A stretch of DNA of 64,000 bases from Sporisorium sorghi (GCA_023212695.1 JALCCG010000001.1:581688-645687); one strand, 5' to 3'; positions 24,657 to 34,152 are shown, counted from the first letter of the stretch. Notes: generated by a model not told the origin, from the letters alone. Made by a program: numbers and translations.

Positions 24657-26005
24657 TGCACTGTTAAATTCTGCATCCATTTACCAGATCGATATCGAAT
24701 ATAACCGATTATAAATCGCACGACCTCCTCCAAGGAGAGGAAAAAATAAACCCAGAACAGCGGCTGCTTCCATACATAAGACAGCATGAATCCGAGGGGT
24801 ACCCCGACTAGCCATGTAGCCGTCGACTCCATGGCGAAGACGAATTTACTGTCTCCGCCACTTTGCAGGATCCCCCCTGCGATGATCATATTTGCAACCT
24901 TAACCCACATGAATGCAGCAAAAACCCATATGACATAAACGGACAGCTGTTTCACTTCCACCGAAACTTGGAATATTCTCGTATACATTGGAGCTAGGAG
25001 AACAACCGCAATGCCAAGTCCGAATGAAGTCACCATGCCGACGCGAATGAGTTTTCCAGCGTAATTCATTGCCTGTGTATGATCACCTTCGCCAAGCTTG
25101 TTTCCAACCATTACACCTGCCGCCGCTCCTATACCCGACAATAAACCGATCATCAGCCCTTGAAGCGGAAACGTAATGGTCATGGCCGTCATCTCGGCCA
25201 CACCCATTCGGCTATAAATAACAGCATAAACTGCCTCACCGAGCACCCATACGAACTCTGTCAGCACAAGCGGGTACATGGTGACAAGGAACTTTCTCGC
25301 TAGCGGCCTCGATGTGCGGAAGAGATGTTTGAACTCCACGGCCCCCGGAAGACGGAACCAGTATACGGCTCCAATAATGAGTAAACATTCCGCTAACCTG
25401 GCAATAACGGTTGCATATGCAGCGCCTGCGAGTCCAAGCTGCGGGAAACCGAAATGTCCGAAGATCAGCAAGTAATTAAGAATCATGTTAAGCATGACCG
25501 CGCATAAACTGACATACATCGGAAGCTTTACATGCCCTGTGCTGCGCAGAATTGCAGAGTATAACATCGTCAGCATGATTGGAACATAGCTAAGCGCTCC
25601 GATCTGCAGAAAGATGCCGCCTTCTCCTGTCACAAGCATATCTGTCGTAAACAAGGAGAGCAGCGGCTGCGGATTGAAATAAACGATAATGGCAAACAGT
25701 ATCGACAGAGATAATCCCAGATACAAGCTCAGTCCCAGCAAGTGTGAAATGCTCTTTGTATCCTTCTTCCCCCAATACTGAGCAGTATAGATGGAAAGCG
25801 TGGCAGCAAGTCCAGCCAGAACGACGGAAATAACACTGAAAATCTTGCTGGAGATTCCAACCGACGCGATGGCAATATCACCCAGCTGTCCTACCATGAC
25901 TTGGTCTGTCATGTTTAGCAGAGCCATAATTAAGCTCTGAAGCGCAATCGGAATCGCTAGTTTATATAGCTTCTTGTAGAATGATGTATTGGCATTGTCA
26001 CTCAT
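24650..26005 (-). CDS. MATE-family multidrug/Na+ antiporter
   Basis: About 451 residues and 12 membrane helices with the MATE pattern: LAIPIALQSLIMALLNMTDQVMVGQLGD near the N-terminus and the repeated half ATVIARLAECLLI then YPLVLTEFVWVLGEAVYAVIYSRMG. It would export cationic or other drugs using an ion gradient. The start is the ATG at 26005 with AAGGAGG 7 nt upstream; the frame extends to 26029 but that start lacks a binding site. It lies upstream of the TetR-GNAT operon on the same strand. Confidence 0.93.
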   Translation of the reverse strand: MSDNANTSFYKKLYKLAIPIALQSLIMALLNMTDQVMVGQLGDIAIASVGISSKIFSVISVVLAGLAATLSIYTAQYWGKKDTKSISHLLGLSLYLGLSLSILFAIIVYFNPQPLLSLFTTDMLVTGEGGIFLQIGALSYVPIMLTMLYSAILRSTGHVKLPMYVSLCAVMLNMILNYLLIFGHFGFPQLGLAGAAYATVIARLAECLLIIGAVYWFRLPGAVEFKHLFRTSRPLARKFLVTMYPLVLTEFVWVLGEAVYAVIYSRMGVAEMTAMTITFPLQGLMIGLLSGIGAAAGVMVGNKLGEGDHTQAMNYAGKLIRVGMVTSFGLGIAVVLLAPMYTRIFQVSVEVKQLSVYVIWVFAAFMWVKVANMIIAGGILQSGGDSKFVFAMESTATWLVGVPLGFMLSYVWKQPLFWVYFFLSLEEVVRFIIGYIRYRSGKWMQNLTVHC

Positions 26006-26062
26006 GGATTTACCTCCTTGTACACTCAATTTTTAATATGCAAGCTAAAATCTGAACGCAAA

Positions 26063-26099
26063 AAAAGCACAACCCCGACGAAGCCAAGGTTGTACTTTT
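26063..26099 (-). terminator. Terminator after the carrier-protein operon
   Basis: AAAAGCACAACC pairs with GGTTGTACTTTT around CCGACGAAGCCAA, with T-runs on the minus strand. It lies 120 nt after the last gene of the ACP/ATP-grasp operon and before the MATE gene, and may act in both directions. Confidence 0.7.
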
Positions 26100-26220
26100 C
26101 AGTAGCATTGCCTGTATATTGCTATGAGTATAGCACCAGGATTTGGATATTACAAGATGGAGAAACTACGCTTATCCGTACAAGAAACAAGTAGCAATCC
26201 ATATCATTAATTAGGATCAG

Positions 26221-27270
26221 CTAGGCGGAGCCTTCGAGCAGTGCAATCAATTTTTGCAGGAGAACCGACTCTTCCTTTCGGAACTGGTCGAACCGGATCC
26301 TGAGCCGTTCAAACACGTCCTTGTCTGCTCGAATTTCATGACGAATGTACTGATCCCTCAGTTTCATCGCTCTCTTGGTGATATCCCTGTAGCCATCCGC
26401 AAGCTCTTCATCGTACGGGATGATCCCTTCAGCCACCAAATAGTCGATCCGCTCGCTCATCATTTTTTTGTGCTCCCAGAGCACATGTAGATGCCTCACG
26501 TCACTACGGTCACCAAGCCGGGAATCGTTGCTCTCTACGGAATCAAAGTACATTTGCAAATAGTCGTAGACCTTTAATCCGAAAGCCTGCTCTTCGTCCG
26601 GATTATAATTGATTCGGTTTAAATGAGTTTCACCGTTTAAGTAATCGCGCAGTTGGTCAATCGCAGCCGTTCGATCAAAAGGATACGGAGAATGCGGTTC
26701 GTATTTGTAGAAATACGTGTGATGATCCGCCGTAACCCCCTCCTTCAGCAGATGCCTCATGGAATGGACAGCATCCTGGAACTCTGTGAACGGGATCTGC
26801 AGATTGCGGTACACTCCCGTATGGTCGAACATGGAAGCATCGAAGATTGCTTGGTCCAAGTCGAAACCATATAGAAACAGATGGTGGGGAAACGGCTCTT
26901 TCTGATAGGCCGCCGCCGGGGATAGCCTCGATTCGTCCAGAAACACAACGCAATAATAGCCGCTGCGAATCTGATCCGCAAAGAATTGCGGCCAGGCGTC
27001 CAAGGGCAAAAACTCTAAAATCGTATAGTTGACGGAGCACGTGAGCAGAAACGGATTGTTGAAATTCAGTTCATTCGGTTTGCCGCGAAAAAAATCGAAA
27101 TAGAACTGCCTGCCATCCTCCAGGAATGTTTTTTTGCAGGACAACTGAATAAAATTGCTGTAATACCAAGGAATCGTTTCTTCGTGGATGCTGGTGATCG
27201 AAAGTGTATAAGCCCACCTTAAAAATCCTTTAAGCGGCGGATTCGATATCGGAAGCTGAACAGCCCTCAT
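26221..27270 (-). CDS. Unrecognised protein, possibly BtrH/C39-like acyl-transfer fold
   Basis: About 349 residues from the ATG at 27270 (GGGGGAG 6 nt upstream). I do not firmly recognise it. The middle (VVFLDESR, then PHHLFLYGFDLDQAIFDASM, then NLQIPFTEFQDAV) has the His...Asp strand pattern of papain-like C39/BtrH N-terminal folds, which in butirosin synthesis move an acyl group from a carrier protein to the product. The N-terminal Cys motif of BtrH is not obvious (only a QLSC near residue 45). The C-terminal third is charged and helical. It is last in the operon with an ACP and an ATP-grasp enzyme, which supports but does not prove an acyl-transfer role. Confidence 0.5.
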   Translation of the reverse strand: MRAVQLPISNPPLKGFLRWAYTLSITSIHEETIPWYYSNFIQLSCKKTFLEDGRQFYFDFFRGKPNELNFNNPFLLTCSVNYTILEFLPLDAWPQFFADQIRSGYYCVVFLDESRLSPAAAYQKEPFPHHLFLYGFDLDQAIFDASMFDHTGVYRNLQIPFTEFQDAVHSMRHLLKEGVTADHHTYFYKYEPHSPYPFDRTAAIDQLRDYLNGETHLNRINYNPDEEQAFGLKVYDYLQMYFDSVESNDSRLGDRSDVRHLHVLWEHKKMMSERIDYLVAEGIIPYDEELADGYRDITKRAMKLRDQYIRHEIRADKDVFERLRIRFDQFRKEESVLLQKLIALLEGSA

Positions 27271-27333
27271 GGATTCTCCCCCTTCTGGTTTCTGAGTTAT
27301 CACCCAGCTGCCATACATGACCGACAGATCTTC

Positions 27334-28137
27334 TTAGCTGCTTGCACTGCTGTATCCCTTCACAGCCTGCTTCCAAATCAGTCGAATGACTGTGAAGAGC
27401 AGAAGCGAACCGGCAAGTGCCAGTCCCGCGTAGAGCCAGCTGAGCTGTCCCAGCAGGAACAGCGGTCCGAAATTGGTAATGAGGAACAGTGGAATGACAA
27501 ATGTTCCGATTCGGCGGACCCAAGCCGGGTAAATCGCCATGGGAAAATTGTTGGCGTCCCAGGCGGAATGGGCGATCTCCGACGCAGAGCCCGTCTGAAC
27601 GAACCAGAATGACAGCAGCGCAGGGATAATCATCAGACAGTATGTGATGACAACGGAGACAAGCAGCAGCAGCATAAACCCGGCAAGCTGCAGCAGCGTC
27701 AGCGGAATATCCATGGCATGCCAGCCGATGCCAATCATGACGAACCCAACCAGAATATCAGGGATCGGCAGCGCCAGATCGACATAACGCAAGGAAGCCA
27801 TAAATTGAAGAGAAACCGGCTTTGTAAGCATTAAGTCGAGCGAGCCGTCCTTGATATACTCCGGAATTTTTGTGAAATTCGTGAATAAGAGTCCCACATA
27901 AATGCCGGTCACTACGGTGTGCATGCCTATAAATAGAAGCAGACCTTCAGGCGGTATGCCGTCTACGTGAAGATCGGTGCGGAACACAACGAGCACATAC
28001 AACAGCTTGGCGAGCAGGTAGACGGATTCCACAAGCAGACTCATCATAAAATTGCCCCGAAACTCCATCTGGGCGATGAGACAATTTTTGATGAACATGC
28101 CATACAGATGTGCGTATTTTCTTATGGTTTTAAACAT
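27334..28137 (-). CDS. ABC-2 type transporter permease (DUF990-like)
   Basis: 267 residues with about six membrane helices. FTKIPEYIKDGSLDLMLTKPVSLQF is the hallmark segment of ABC2_membrane_6/DUF990 permeases. It forms a pair with the preceding permease and the NatA-type ATPase, making an exporter. It lies 12 nt behind the sister permease and 63 nt before the last gene of the operon. It probably exports the product of the biosynthetic genes. Confidence 0.88.
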   Translation of the reverse strand: MFKTIRKYAHLYGMFIKNCLIAQMEFRGNFMMSLLVESVYLLAKLLYVLVVFRTDLHVDGIPPEGLLLFIGMHTVVTGIYVGLLFTNFTKIPEYIKDGSLDLMLTKPVSLQFMASLRYVDLALPIPDILVGFVMIGIGWHAMDIPLTLLQLAGFMLLLLVSVVITYCLMIIPALLSFWFVQTGSASEIAHSAWDANNFPMAIYPAWVRRIGTFVIPLFLITNFGPLFLLGQLSWLYAGLALAGSLLLFTVIRLIWKQAVKGYSSASS

Positions 28138-28149
28138 ATGGAATGCCCG

Positions 28150-28959
28150 CTACCCCCCAACCGCCGAATATTTCTTCATGGAAACCCGCCACGTCAGTCG
28201 GGATAGCAAGAAGAACAGGAGTATCCATCCACACTGGATGAGCAGCCCCTGGTACATCGCCCCTACCTCTGTTTTGCCGCTGAGGACATTGACCGGAAAA
28301 TAAATGGTGTACGGAAACGGCGTGTACTGAAGTGCCTGCACCACCGAATCTCCGAAAATCTCAAGCGGAAACATGCCTCCGCTCAAAATATTGACAAGCA
28401 GACTCGTAATAACAAAAAAATAAGAGATTTCATTCAGATAAAAAGCACTCGCACAGATGCAGTAAGCGATCAGGAAATTAAGCAAAAGCGCGCCCCACAG
28501 CGTGACGGCAAACAAGACCAGCCGTACGGCCTCGAGCTCGATTATGTCCCCGGCCGCTGCGATCCAGATGATCCCGACAAGCATGACAGCGGTAATTCCG
28601 TAATAAATCGCCTTCTGCCCGAAAAAGGACACCAGTCGATACCCGAAGTAGCTGACCGGTTTGATCAAATACTTGTTGAGTCCGCCGTTCTTGATATCGT
28701 CGACAATCTGGTGCTCGAACTGGGTCGCGATCAGCTTGGACACCAATCCCGCCAAAATCGTATACAATATGATTTGATGGTATGAATACGAGAACAGCGC
28801 CGTTTCGCCGGAGTGTCGGTAAACTGCCGTCCAGATAAAATACTGGACAAGAATCGGAAACGCCGCTCCGAGAAGTCCGAGAAAGAAGTGGAATCGGTAT
28901 TCCATCGAATGCTGAATTCCCATCGAGAAAACAGCCGTATACAATCTCCGTCTATTCAT
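28150..28959 (-). CDS. ABC-2 type transporter permease
   Basis: 269 residues, about six membrane helices, with EHQIVDDIKNGGLNKYLIKPVSYF, matching the same family as the following gene. Its ATG overlaps the ATPase stop by 4 nt. The two permeases would assemble as a heterodimer. Confidence 0.88.
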   Translation of the reverse strand: MNRRRLYTAVFSMGIQHSMEYRFHFFLGLLGAAFPILVQYFIWTAVYRHSGETALFSYSYHQIILYTILAGLVSKLIATQFEHQIVDDIKNGGLNKYLIKPVSYFGYRLVSFFGQKAIYYGITAVMLVGIIWIAAAGDIIELEAVRLVLFAVTLWGALLLNFLIAYCICASAFYLNEISYFFVITSLLVNILSGGMFPLEIFGDSVVQALQYTPFPYTIYFPVNVLSGKTEVGAMYQGLLIQCGWILLFFLLSRLTWRVSMKKYSAVGG

Positions 28960-29939
28960 CCTGCATATTCCTTACGGTACAGCCTTGATATACTCTCTTC
29001 GATCGGCACGTCCTCAATCGTCCAATCCAAAATATCAAACGAATCAAGGACGGCGCGCGATACTTCCTTCATGCGGTATTTCGGCAGCTCCAGCACAGCG
29101 TTATAATCGTCCATACTCACAATCTTCCCGAACGAAGCCAGCCGCTGTTCCGCGACCGGCTCGGAGAACTGCAGCCTGATGATTTTGTGCTCGCCAAATA
29201 AATGGTTAATCTTATGAAGATCGCCGTCATACAGCAGGCTTCCTTCGTTAATGATGATCGTCCGCTTGCACAGGTCCTCCACATCCTTCATGTAGTGGCT
29301 GGTCAGCAGAATCGTCGCGCCGAACTGCTCATTATAATATTTCAAAAACTCCCGGACCTTCTTCTGGGAGGGGAAATCCAGGCCGATCGTCGGCTCGTCC
29401 AGATACAGCAGCTTCGGGCGATGGATCAGAGCGGCAATCAGCTCCATTTTCATCCGTTCGCCCAGAGACAGCCGGCGCACCTGCACATTCAGAAGCTCCT
29501 GCACACCTAACATCTCCGATAGTTCGGCAAGACTTCGGCGGTAAAGATCATCCTCCACGTCATAAATACATTTGTTCAAATAAATCGATTCGCTGGCGGG
29601 AAGGTCCCACCAGAGCTGGTTCTTCTGGCCCATCACAATGGAGAACAGCCGTTTGAACTCGTTCCTACGCTCCCAAGGCACATAGCCGAGCACGTTGGCC
29701 TCCCCGCTTGTGGGGTACAGAATACCCGACAGCATTTTGAGTGTCGTGGTTTTCCCCGCCCCGTTAGGACCCAGAAATCCAACGCACTCGCCTGGGCCGA
29801 TATCGAAGGAAACGGATTTAACCGCTTCCTTCACAAGTGACTTACGGGCAAACAAATTTTTCAGTGAATGCCTAAGTCCAGCCTCTTTCCGGTAATACAC
29901 AAATGATTTGTGCAGCTCCCGCACACGGATAAAGTCCAT
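28956..29939 (-). CDS. ABC-2 transporter ATP-binding protein
   Basis: About 327 residues from the ATG at 29939 (AGGAGG 7 nt upstream). Walker A is GPNGAGKTT, the Q-loop VMGQKNQLWWDLP, the signature RLSLGERMKMELIAALIHRP, Walker B LLYLDEPTIGLD, and the switch His in LLTSHYMKD. A C-terminal regulatory region follows. It powers the two permeases. Such NatA/DrrA-like sets export peptides, antibiotics or glycolipids; here the biosynthetic neighbours suggest a product exporter. Confidence 0.95.
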   Translation of the reverse strand: MDFIRVRELHKSFVYYRKEAGLRHSLKNLFARKSLVKEAVKSVSFDIGPGECVGFLGPNGAGKTTTLKMLSGILYPTSGEANVLGYVPWERRNEFKRLFSIVMGQKNQLWWDLPASESIYLNKCIYDVEDDLYRRSLAELSEMLGVQELLNVQVRRLSLGERMKMELIAALIHRPKLLYLDEPTIGLDFPSQKKVREFLKYYNEQFGATILLTSHYMKDVEDLCKRTIIINEGSLLYDGDLHKINHLFGEHKIIRLQFSEPVAEQRLASFGKIVSMDDYNAVLELPKYRMKEVSRAVLDSFDILDWTIEDVPIEESISRLYRKEYAG

Positions 29940-29999
29940 CCCCGCTCCTCCTGAACGATAACATATAGTCCCATTTTGGGCGGTATCCAATCTGAAAGC

Positions 30000-31175
30000 T
30001 TAAACTCCATTGTTATACAAAAGCACACATTTGGAGCATATCGGCATCAAACCGCAGGCCAGCACCTCGCGCTGTTTCCGTAGATCCTCGCCGTGAAAAA
30101 TATCCGCCACGCTGTCTTCGTACAGATTGCCGACACTGAATTCCGGGAAAAATTTGCACGGATTCACTTTGCCGTCCGGCATGACATCCATCCGATTCGA
30201 GATAGAGAAACACTTGGTCCGCTTCATGGCCGGCTTCTCGCTGCCTCGGATGAATCCTTCTACTTCTTCGGGCTCCAGTGCAGGCTGATAGCGAATGCGC
30301 ACATTCCATACACGGGAATTGACGCGTTCAAGCTCTTCGATTAGTGTGTCATAATTATCGGGCGAGATATGGAATGTGAAGGAGTGCCAGCTATTCTTGT
30401 GATTGTCCGCAAAGCGGGAGGCAAGGTGCGGGAAATGGGCATCAAAGTAGGTGTCCATCTTTTCCGCCGTACCGGGAGGAATGTACCATGGGAAGCAGAA
30501 GTAAACGGAATCGACGCCCATCTCTTCGAAGAATTCCATAAAGCTGTAAAGCTGACCAACCATCTGGTCATTCACCGTCAGGGCTACGGAAACTTTGCCT
30601 TTGTACAAGCCCTGCTTCTGCAGATCAAGCAGCAGCTGTACGGCGTGGATCACTTTCTTGAAGGTGCCTTTGCCCCGAATCGCGTCATTCTCCTTCTCGA
30701 AACCTTCCAGGCTGACCAGCATAACCAGATTTTCCGACATTTTCAGAATGGAATCCAGCTTCTGTTCGATGAGAATCGCGTTTGTGCAAATGGTTGTGTA
30801 CCGGTCTTCCTTGGCCAGCAATTCCGCCAATTCATCGAACTTGGAATAGAACAGCGGTTCTCCACCCCACAGGAACACACGCGATTTGCGCTCTCTCGTT
30901 TCGGCCAGAAGCTTCTCCACGACGGGAATGTCGATCTCGTCTTTCTTCTCTTCCTTGGCAAACCCGTGATGGAACCCGTCCGGATTCCATTCGAAGCAGT
31001 GCTTGCAGCGCAGGTTGCAGCCGTTATTAAGCTTGATCCCGATCTCATAAGGCACGGGGGCGGCATAAGTCGGATCTTCCCGAAGCTTCCTCCCCGTTTC
31101 CGCCAGCGGAACGAGGGTCCTTTTCATATTTTGGAATGTCAGCTGGTCAAACGTAACTGCTGTTTTCGGCTGCAT
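30000..31175 (-). CDS. Radical SAM enzyme with C-terminal SPASM domain
   Basis: 391 residues from the ATG at 31175 (GGGAGG 7 nt upstream), overlapping the glycosyltransferase gene by 29 nt. The radical SAM cluster motif is CNLRCKHC (Cys53, 57, 60), followed by FLWGGEPLFY (SAM-binding GGE). Residues 315-388 hold a SPASM-like set of cysteines (322, 340, 374, 380, 383), with MPDGKVNPCKFFPEFSVGNL. It would bind [4Fe-4S] clusters and modify a peptide or amino-acid-derived substrate, perhaps one carried on the ACP. The reaction cannot be inferred; BtrN and peptide-modifying SPASM enzymes are distant analogues. Confidence 0.9.
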   Translation of the reverse strand: MQPKTAVTFDQLTFQNMKRTLVPLAETGRKLREDPTYAAPVPYEIGIKLNNGCNLRCKHCFEWNPDGFHHGFAKEEKKDEIDIPVVEKLLAETRERKSRVFLWGGEPLFYSKFDELAELLAKEDRYTTICTNAILIEQKLDSILKMSENLVMLVSLEGFEKENDAIRGKGTFKKVIHAVQLLLDLQKQGLYKGKVSVALTVNDQMVGQLYSFMEFFEEMGVDSVYFCFPWYIPPGTAEKMDTYFDAHFPHLASRFADNHKNSWHSFTFHISPDNYDTLIEELERVNSRVWNVRIRYQPALEPEEVEGFIRGSEKPAMKRTKCFSISNRMDVMPDGKVNPCKFFPEFSVGNLYEDSVADIFHGEDLRKQREVLACGLMPICSKCVLLYNNGV

Positions 31176-32253
31176 AAGTTTTCCTCCCGAAATGATTGAT
31201 TTTTGATCGCTCCTCCAGCAAACGCGTGTGTATTCTCTCCAGATGTTGTTTCGAGAAATCCTGGGCTGCCCATTCCGCGAACCGGATGCCGAAGCCGCAG
31301 GATTCCCAATAACTTGAATTGTGCAGCTCATGCTCGCCGAACGGCTCCAGCATGACAAAAGGGATTCCATATGACAGCGAGTCGTTCAGGGTGGCTCCTC
31401 CCGGCTTGCTGATTATGGCAGCGCAGTTCTGCATCAGATCCGTGTAAGCGGCGTAATCCCTGAGCGGGATATCCTGTAGAACGCCGCCCTCACGGACATA
31501 ACGGACCATCGGCGGAAACGTATGCCGCCCCTGTTCATCCCGGCTCCACGGGTCCCAGGCTGCGCCCGTTCCGAAGTACCGTGTAACCCCGTCGTCCTCC
31601 TCCACTTCGGAAGGATCATAGACAATCACATCCAGCGGGTAACCGAGCTCGCGAAGCTTAGGGATCGTTCCGGCATACGTCCCGATCCCCCAGCCGCCGC
31701 CATGGATCAGAATGCGTCCGGCACGCTGCGCATAAGGCAGAGGCTCCGTCTCGTCTGAAGCAATATAGCCGCCCGGTGACCATTTCGAAGGCTCATAGAA
31801 CCAGACGTTATGGTAGCCGGGGTACAAGGACTTGTGTACCTTGAACGATGGCGTATCCCACGCATCCAACCGGATCAGTCGAATATCCAGAGGCTCGCGG
31901 GCAATGATCTTGTAGCGCTCCAGGATCGGCAGCCAGAAGCCGGTAAACACGGCAAAGCGGGATACCCCATCACGGTTCCATGCATCCAGCAGACGCTGGA
32001 CCTCCTCCTCGTTCAGGGAAGATTCAACGGGTTTGGCCAGCTTATGGCCCATCAGGGCAACGGAGAAATCGGCATGGAATGCTTTTTTTGTGGAAGGGAT
32101 CTTGCGCCTGATTTCTTCGTGATACAAATTCTCCAGAACGTGAACCGCTGCTCTGACACCTCTGTCTTGGAGGTACGTGTACAGGTGCATAGCCGGAATG
32201 TACGCGCCCAGCGAATTGCCCGACGCCAGCATGGTGATCGAAGATGAATTCAT
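31147..32253 (-). CDS. GT-B-fold glycosyltransferase (MurG/UGT-like)
   Basis: 368 residues. The N-terminal half begins ITMLASGNSLGAYIPAMHLYTYL, like the acceptor domain of GT-B enzymes. The C-terminal half has ILIHGGGWGIGTYAG and ISKPGGATLNDSLSYGIPFVML, with a closing EHELHNSSYWESCGFG, matching the donor-binding PGG..(T/S) motif of MurG and UDP-glycosyltransferases. GAGGTGG precedes the ATG. It probably transfers a sugar to the operon's product. Donor and acceptor unknown. Confidence 0.8.
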   Translation of the reverse strand: MNSSSITMLASGNSLGAYIPAMHLYTYLQDRGVRAAVHVLENLYHEEIRRKIPSTKKAFHADFSVALMGHKLAKPVESSLNEEEVQRLLDAWNRDGVSRFAVFTGFWLPILERYKIIAREPLDIRLIRLDAWDTPSFKVHKSLYPGYHNVWFYEPSKWSPGGYIASDETEPLPYAQRAGRILIHGGGWGIGTYAGTIPKLRELGYPLDVIVYDPSEVEEDDGVTRYFGTGAAWDPWSRDEQGRHTFPPMVRYVREGGVLQDIPLRDYAAYTDLMQNCAAIISKPGGATLNDSLSYGIPFVMLEPFGEHELHNSSYWESCGFGIRFAEWAAQDFSKQHLERIHTRLLEERSKINHFGRKTYAAENSSYV

Positions 32254-32275
32254 GCCCTGCCACCTCGTTCCCGAT

Positions 32276-33751
32276 TTAGTTGTACACTTTAACCGACAAG
32301 TCAGCGAACACCTGTCTCAGCCTGTTAATCAGTTCACTGCGGTGCTCGTTGTCACGACCTACCACCGATACATACAGCCGTCCCTTCGGCATGCCCCGTT
32401 TGCTCTGCAATCCCTCGGCGATACGGCGGGAGGTCAGAATATCGTTCACCATTACGGTGTTAGATGAAAGAGGCACAATCCCGTACCCTTCCTGGACAGT
32501 TAAGAGAAGACCGGACACGCGCAGCGCGTCCAGCAGCCTCCCGAACGCGAAGCCTTCGGGTAAACCGAGGGACAGGAATGTAAGCCAACTGGTATGGCCA
32601 TGCGTTTCCCAGACTTTATTGAGATAAGCGTTAATGAGGCCCATGGACATGCGGGCGTTAATCTCTACAATCGGCACCACATCCCCGTTCTCCAGAATCA
32701 TGGAGTCGAAGCAGACGAAACCGTGGTAGCCGTCCCCAGCCAATATGCCGAGTGCTTTTTCCATCGTGTCGAAATAACCGGCGTGCTCCAGAAGACGGAT
32801 CAAAGCTTCATCCGCTTTAATAGACCCGCCGTAGTTCTGCCGCTGATTCATCATCTGCTGAACGGAGATGAAATCCTTCTCACCGTTTTCCCGGATGAAC
32901 CAGTGGGAACTGAAGTCGGTCCCCCTCCTCAGCAGCGGCTCCAGCAGAAATTGTGAGCGGAGGCCGCTCCGCTCCTGTTTATCCAGATGTCCCGCTATCC
33001 TTCGCTGCATGGCTTCGCCGTCGATGAGCAGGTTACCCTTGCCCGACACACCGAAGGGATCCTTCAGCAAATACGGCCCCTGCTTCAGAAGCGTATTTCC
33101 GGCCGACTCCATTTCCGCTGCGCTGTTCGCCTCCATGCCGTAACACTTCTCGCCGATTCTAGCCAGCAGGCGGTTGGAGTAGATTTTGGAGTTCACACGG
33201 ACAACCGTCTCAAGGTCAGGCAAAGGACTAAAGGGCCCGGCGGCTTGAAGGTAAACTTCCGTATCAGCCGTAATGGCATACGGAGTGAGAGGTTTGACGG
33301 TGTGAGTCCATACCGCTTCACGGTGCAGACCACCGGCAGCATGCTTGAGAGATATCATTTCCGCCAACCCCGTTGCCTCCGGATAGCCGGAACCTACTGC
33401 CTGCAGCATGCGGTCTGCCGTTATCTGACTTTGGGTTTGATCCGCCGCAAGACGGAACATGCACCGCTTGAAAACGTCCGCTTCTGGCAGGGGCTTCTTC
33501 TCATCGCTTAAATCAAAGTGATAACGACTTCGAAAGGAAAATCCTAACCCGGCCAGGTATTCATACAGTTCTGGATCGATTTGACACCGGCTGTAGAGGA
33601 TATCGTCCGGTCCGCAAAATGGAAATAGCAGCTCGTCCATACAGAGAACTATGGATTCCCGTTCTCTATCCGGCATAGCGGGCAGCCTGGTTAGATTCGG
33701 ATCCCTCCACCTCGTTTCGGGATCGAATGTACCCATTACGATGGTTGGCAT
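32276..33751 (-). CDS. ATP-grasp ligase (carrier-protein or peptide ligase type)
   Basis: 491 residues from the ATG at 33751 (GAGG 8 nt upstream), beginning just past the ACP stop. Residues 1-190 look like a pre-ATP-grasp region; 195-370 hold the ATP-grasp fold with the nucleotide loop YLLKDPFGVSGKGNLLI (227-243) and the metal-binding VEINAR (362-367). A C-terminal region of about 110 residues follows. The size and layout resemble PGM1-related peptide ligases and BtrJ-type enzymes that load amino acids on a carrier protein. With an adjacent ACP, loading or extending an aminoacyl chain on Ser37 of that ACP is the best inference. Confidence 0.78.
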   Translation of the reverse strand: MPTIVMGTFDPETRWRDPNLTRLPAMPDRERESIVLCMDELLFPFCGPDDILYSRCQIDPELYEYLAGLGFSFRSRYHFDLSDEKKPLPEADVFKRCMFRLAADQTQSQITADRMLQAVGSGYPEATGLAEMISLKHAAGGLHREAVWTHTVKPLTPYAITADTEVYLQAAGPFSPLPDLETVVRVNSKIYSNRLLARIGEKCYGMEANSAAEMESAGNTLLKQGPYLLKDPFGVSGKGNLLIDGEAMQRRIAGHLDKQERSGLRSQFLLEPLLRRGTDFSSHWFIRENGEKDFISVQQMMNQRQNYGGSIKADEALIRLLEHAGYFDTMEKALGILAGDGYHGFVCFDSMILENGDVVPIVEINARMSMGLINAYLNKVWETHGHTSWLTFLSLGLPEGFAFGRLLDALRVSGLLLTVQEGYGIVPLSSNTVMVNDILTSRRIAEGLQSKRGMPKGRLYVSVVGRDNEHRSELINRLRQVFADLSVKVYN

Positions 33752-33761
33752 CAAGCCGGCC

Positions 33762-34037
33762 TCACTTCTGGACATCTTCGTATAAAGATAACTCCTGAGG
33801 CTGGCAGCTTTTCAGGAAAGTCATAAAGGTGTCGATCGACTGGAGATGCTCGTAATCGAATTGGTCATAGTCAATGACAACGTTCAACTGTTCCTCGATT
33901 TTAAGCATAAACTGGATCATTTGGAGTGAATCGAGGCCAATATCGTTGTTCAGTTCCGTGGTAGGGGACAGAATTTGGCGAAGTTCCGGTTGGTCTTCCT
34001 TAATAGCGCACAAAATGTCTACGATTTTATCGTACAT
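33762..34037 (-). CDS. Acyl carrier protein
   Basis: 91 residues with the phosphopantetheine site in NDIGLDSLQMIQFMLKIEE (Ser37 in the DSL motif), flanked by four predicted helices. It is a free-standing carrier domain, not the fatty-acid ACP judging by its context and unusual sequence (YDQFDYEHLQSIDTF). AAGGAG precedes the ATG. It is first in an eight-gene operon and should carry the growing substrate as a thioester for the ATP-grasp enzyme. Confidence 0.93.
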   Translation of the reverse strand: MYDKIVDILCAIKEDQPELRQILSPTTELNNDIGLDSLQMIQFMLKIEEQLNVVIDYDQFDYEHLQSIDTFMTFLKSCQPQELSLYEDVQK

Positions 34038-34049
34038 GACTACACTCCT

Positions 34050-34103
34050 TTAAAGTGATAATGTGTGAGGGTACAACCGATCCTTACGTTTAGAGAATGC
34101 CAT
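34050..34103 (-). other. Leader ORF, 17 codons, upstream of the ACP gene
   Basis: A short frame (MAFSKRKDRLYPHTLSL) lies in the 5' leader of the ACP operon; its TAA runs into the AAAGGAG of the ACP gene. Its own ribosome binding site is weak (CAGG). It may be a translated leader, a tiny peptide, or chance. Confidence 0.25.
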
Positions 34104-34152
34104 TCAAATCTAACCTGACTTAGACGCCCCTCCCTTTTCCATAGTTACAATT

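Noticed and set aside
30369..31199. 276-codon plus-strand frame opposite the radical SAM gene
   Set aside because: The minus strand carries clear radical SAM and SPASM motifs; the antisense frame shows none.
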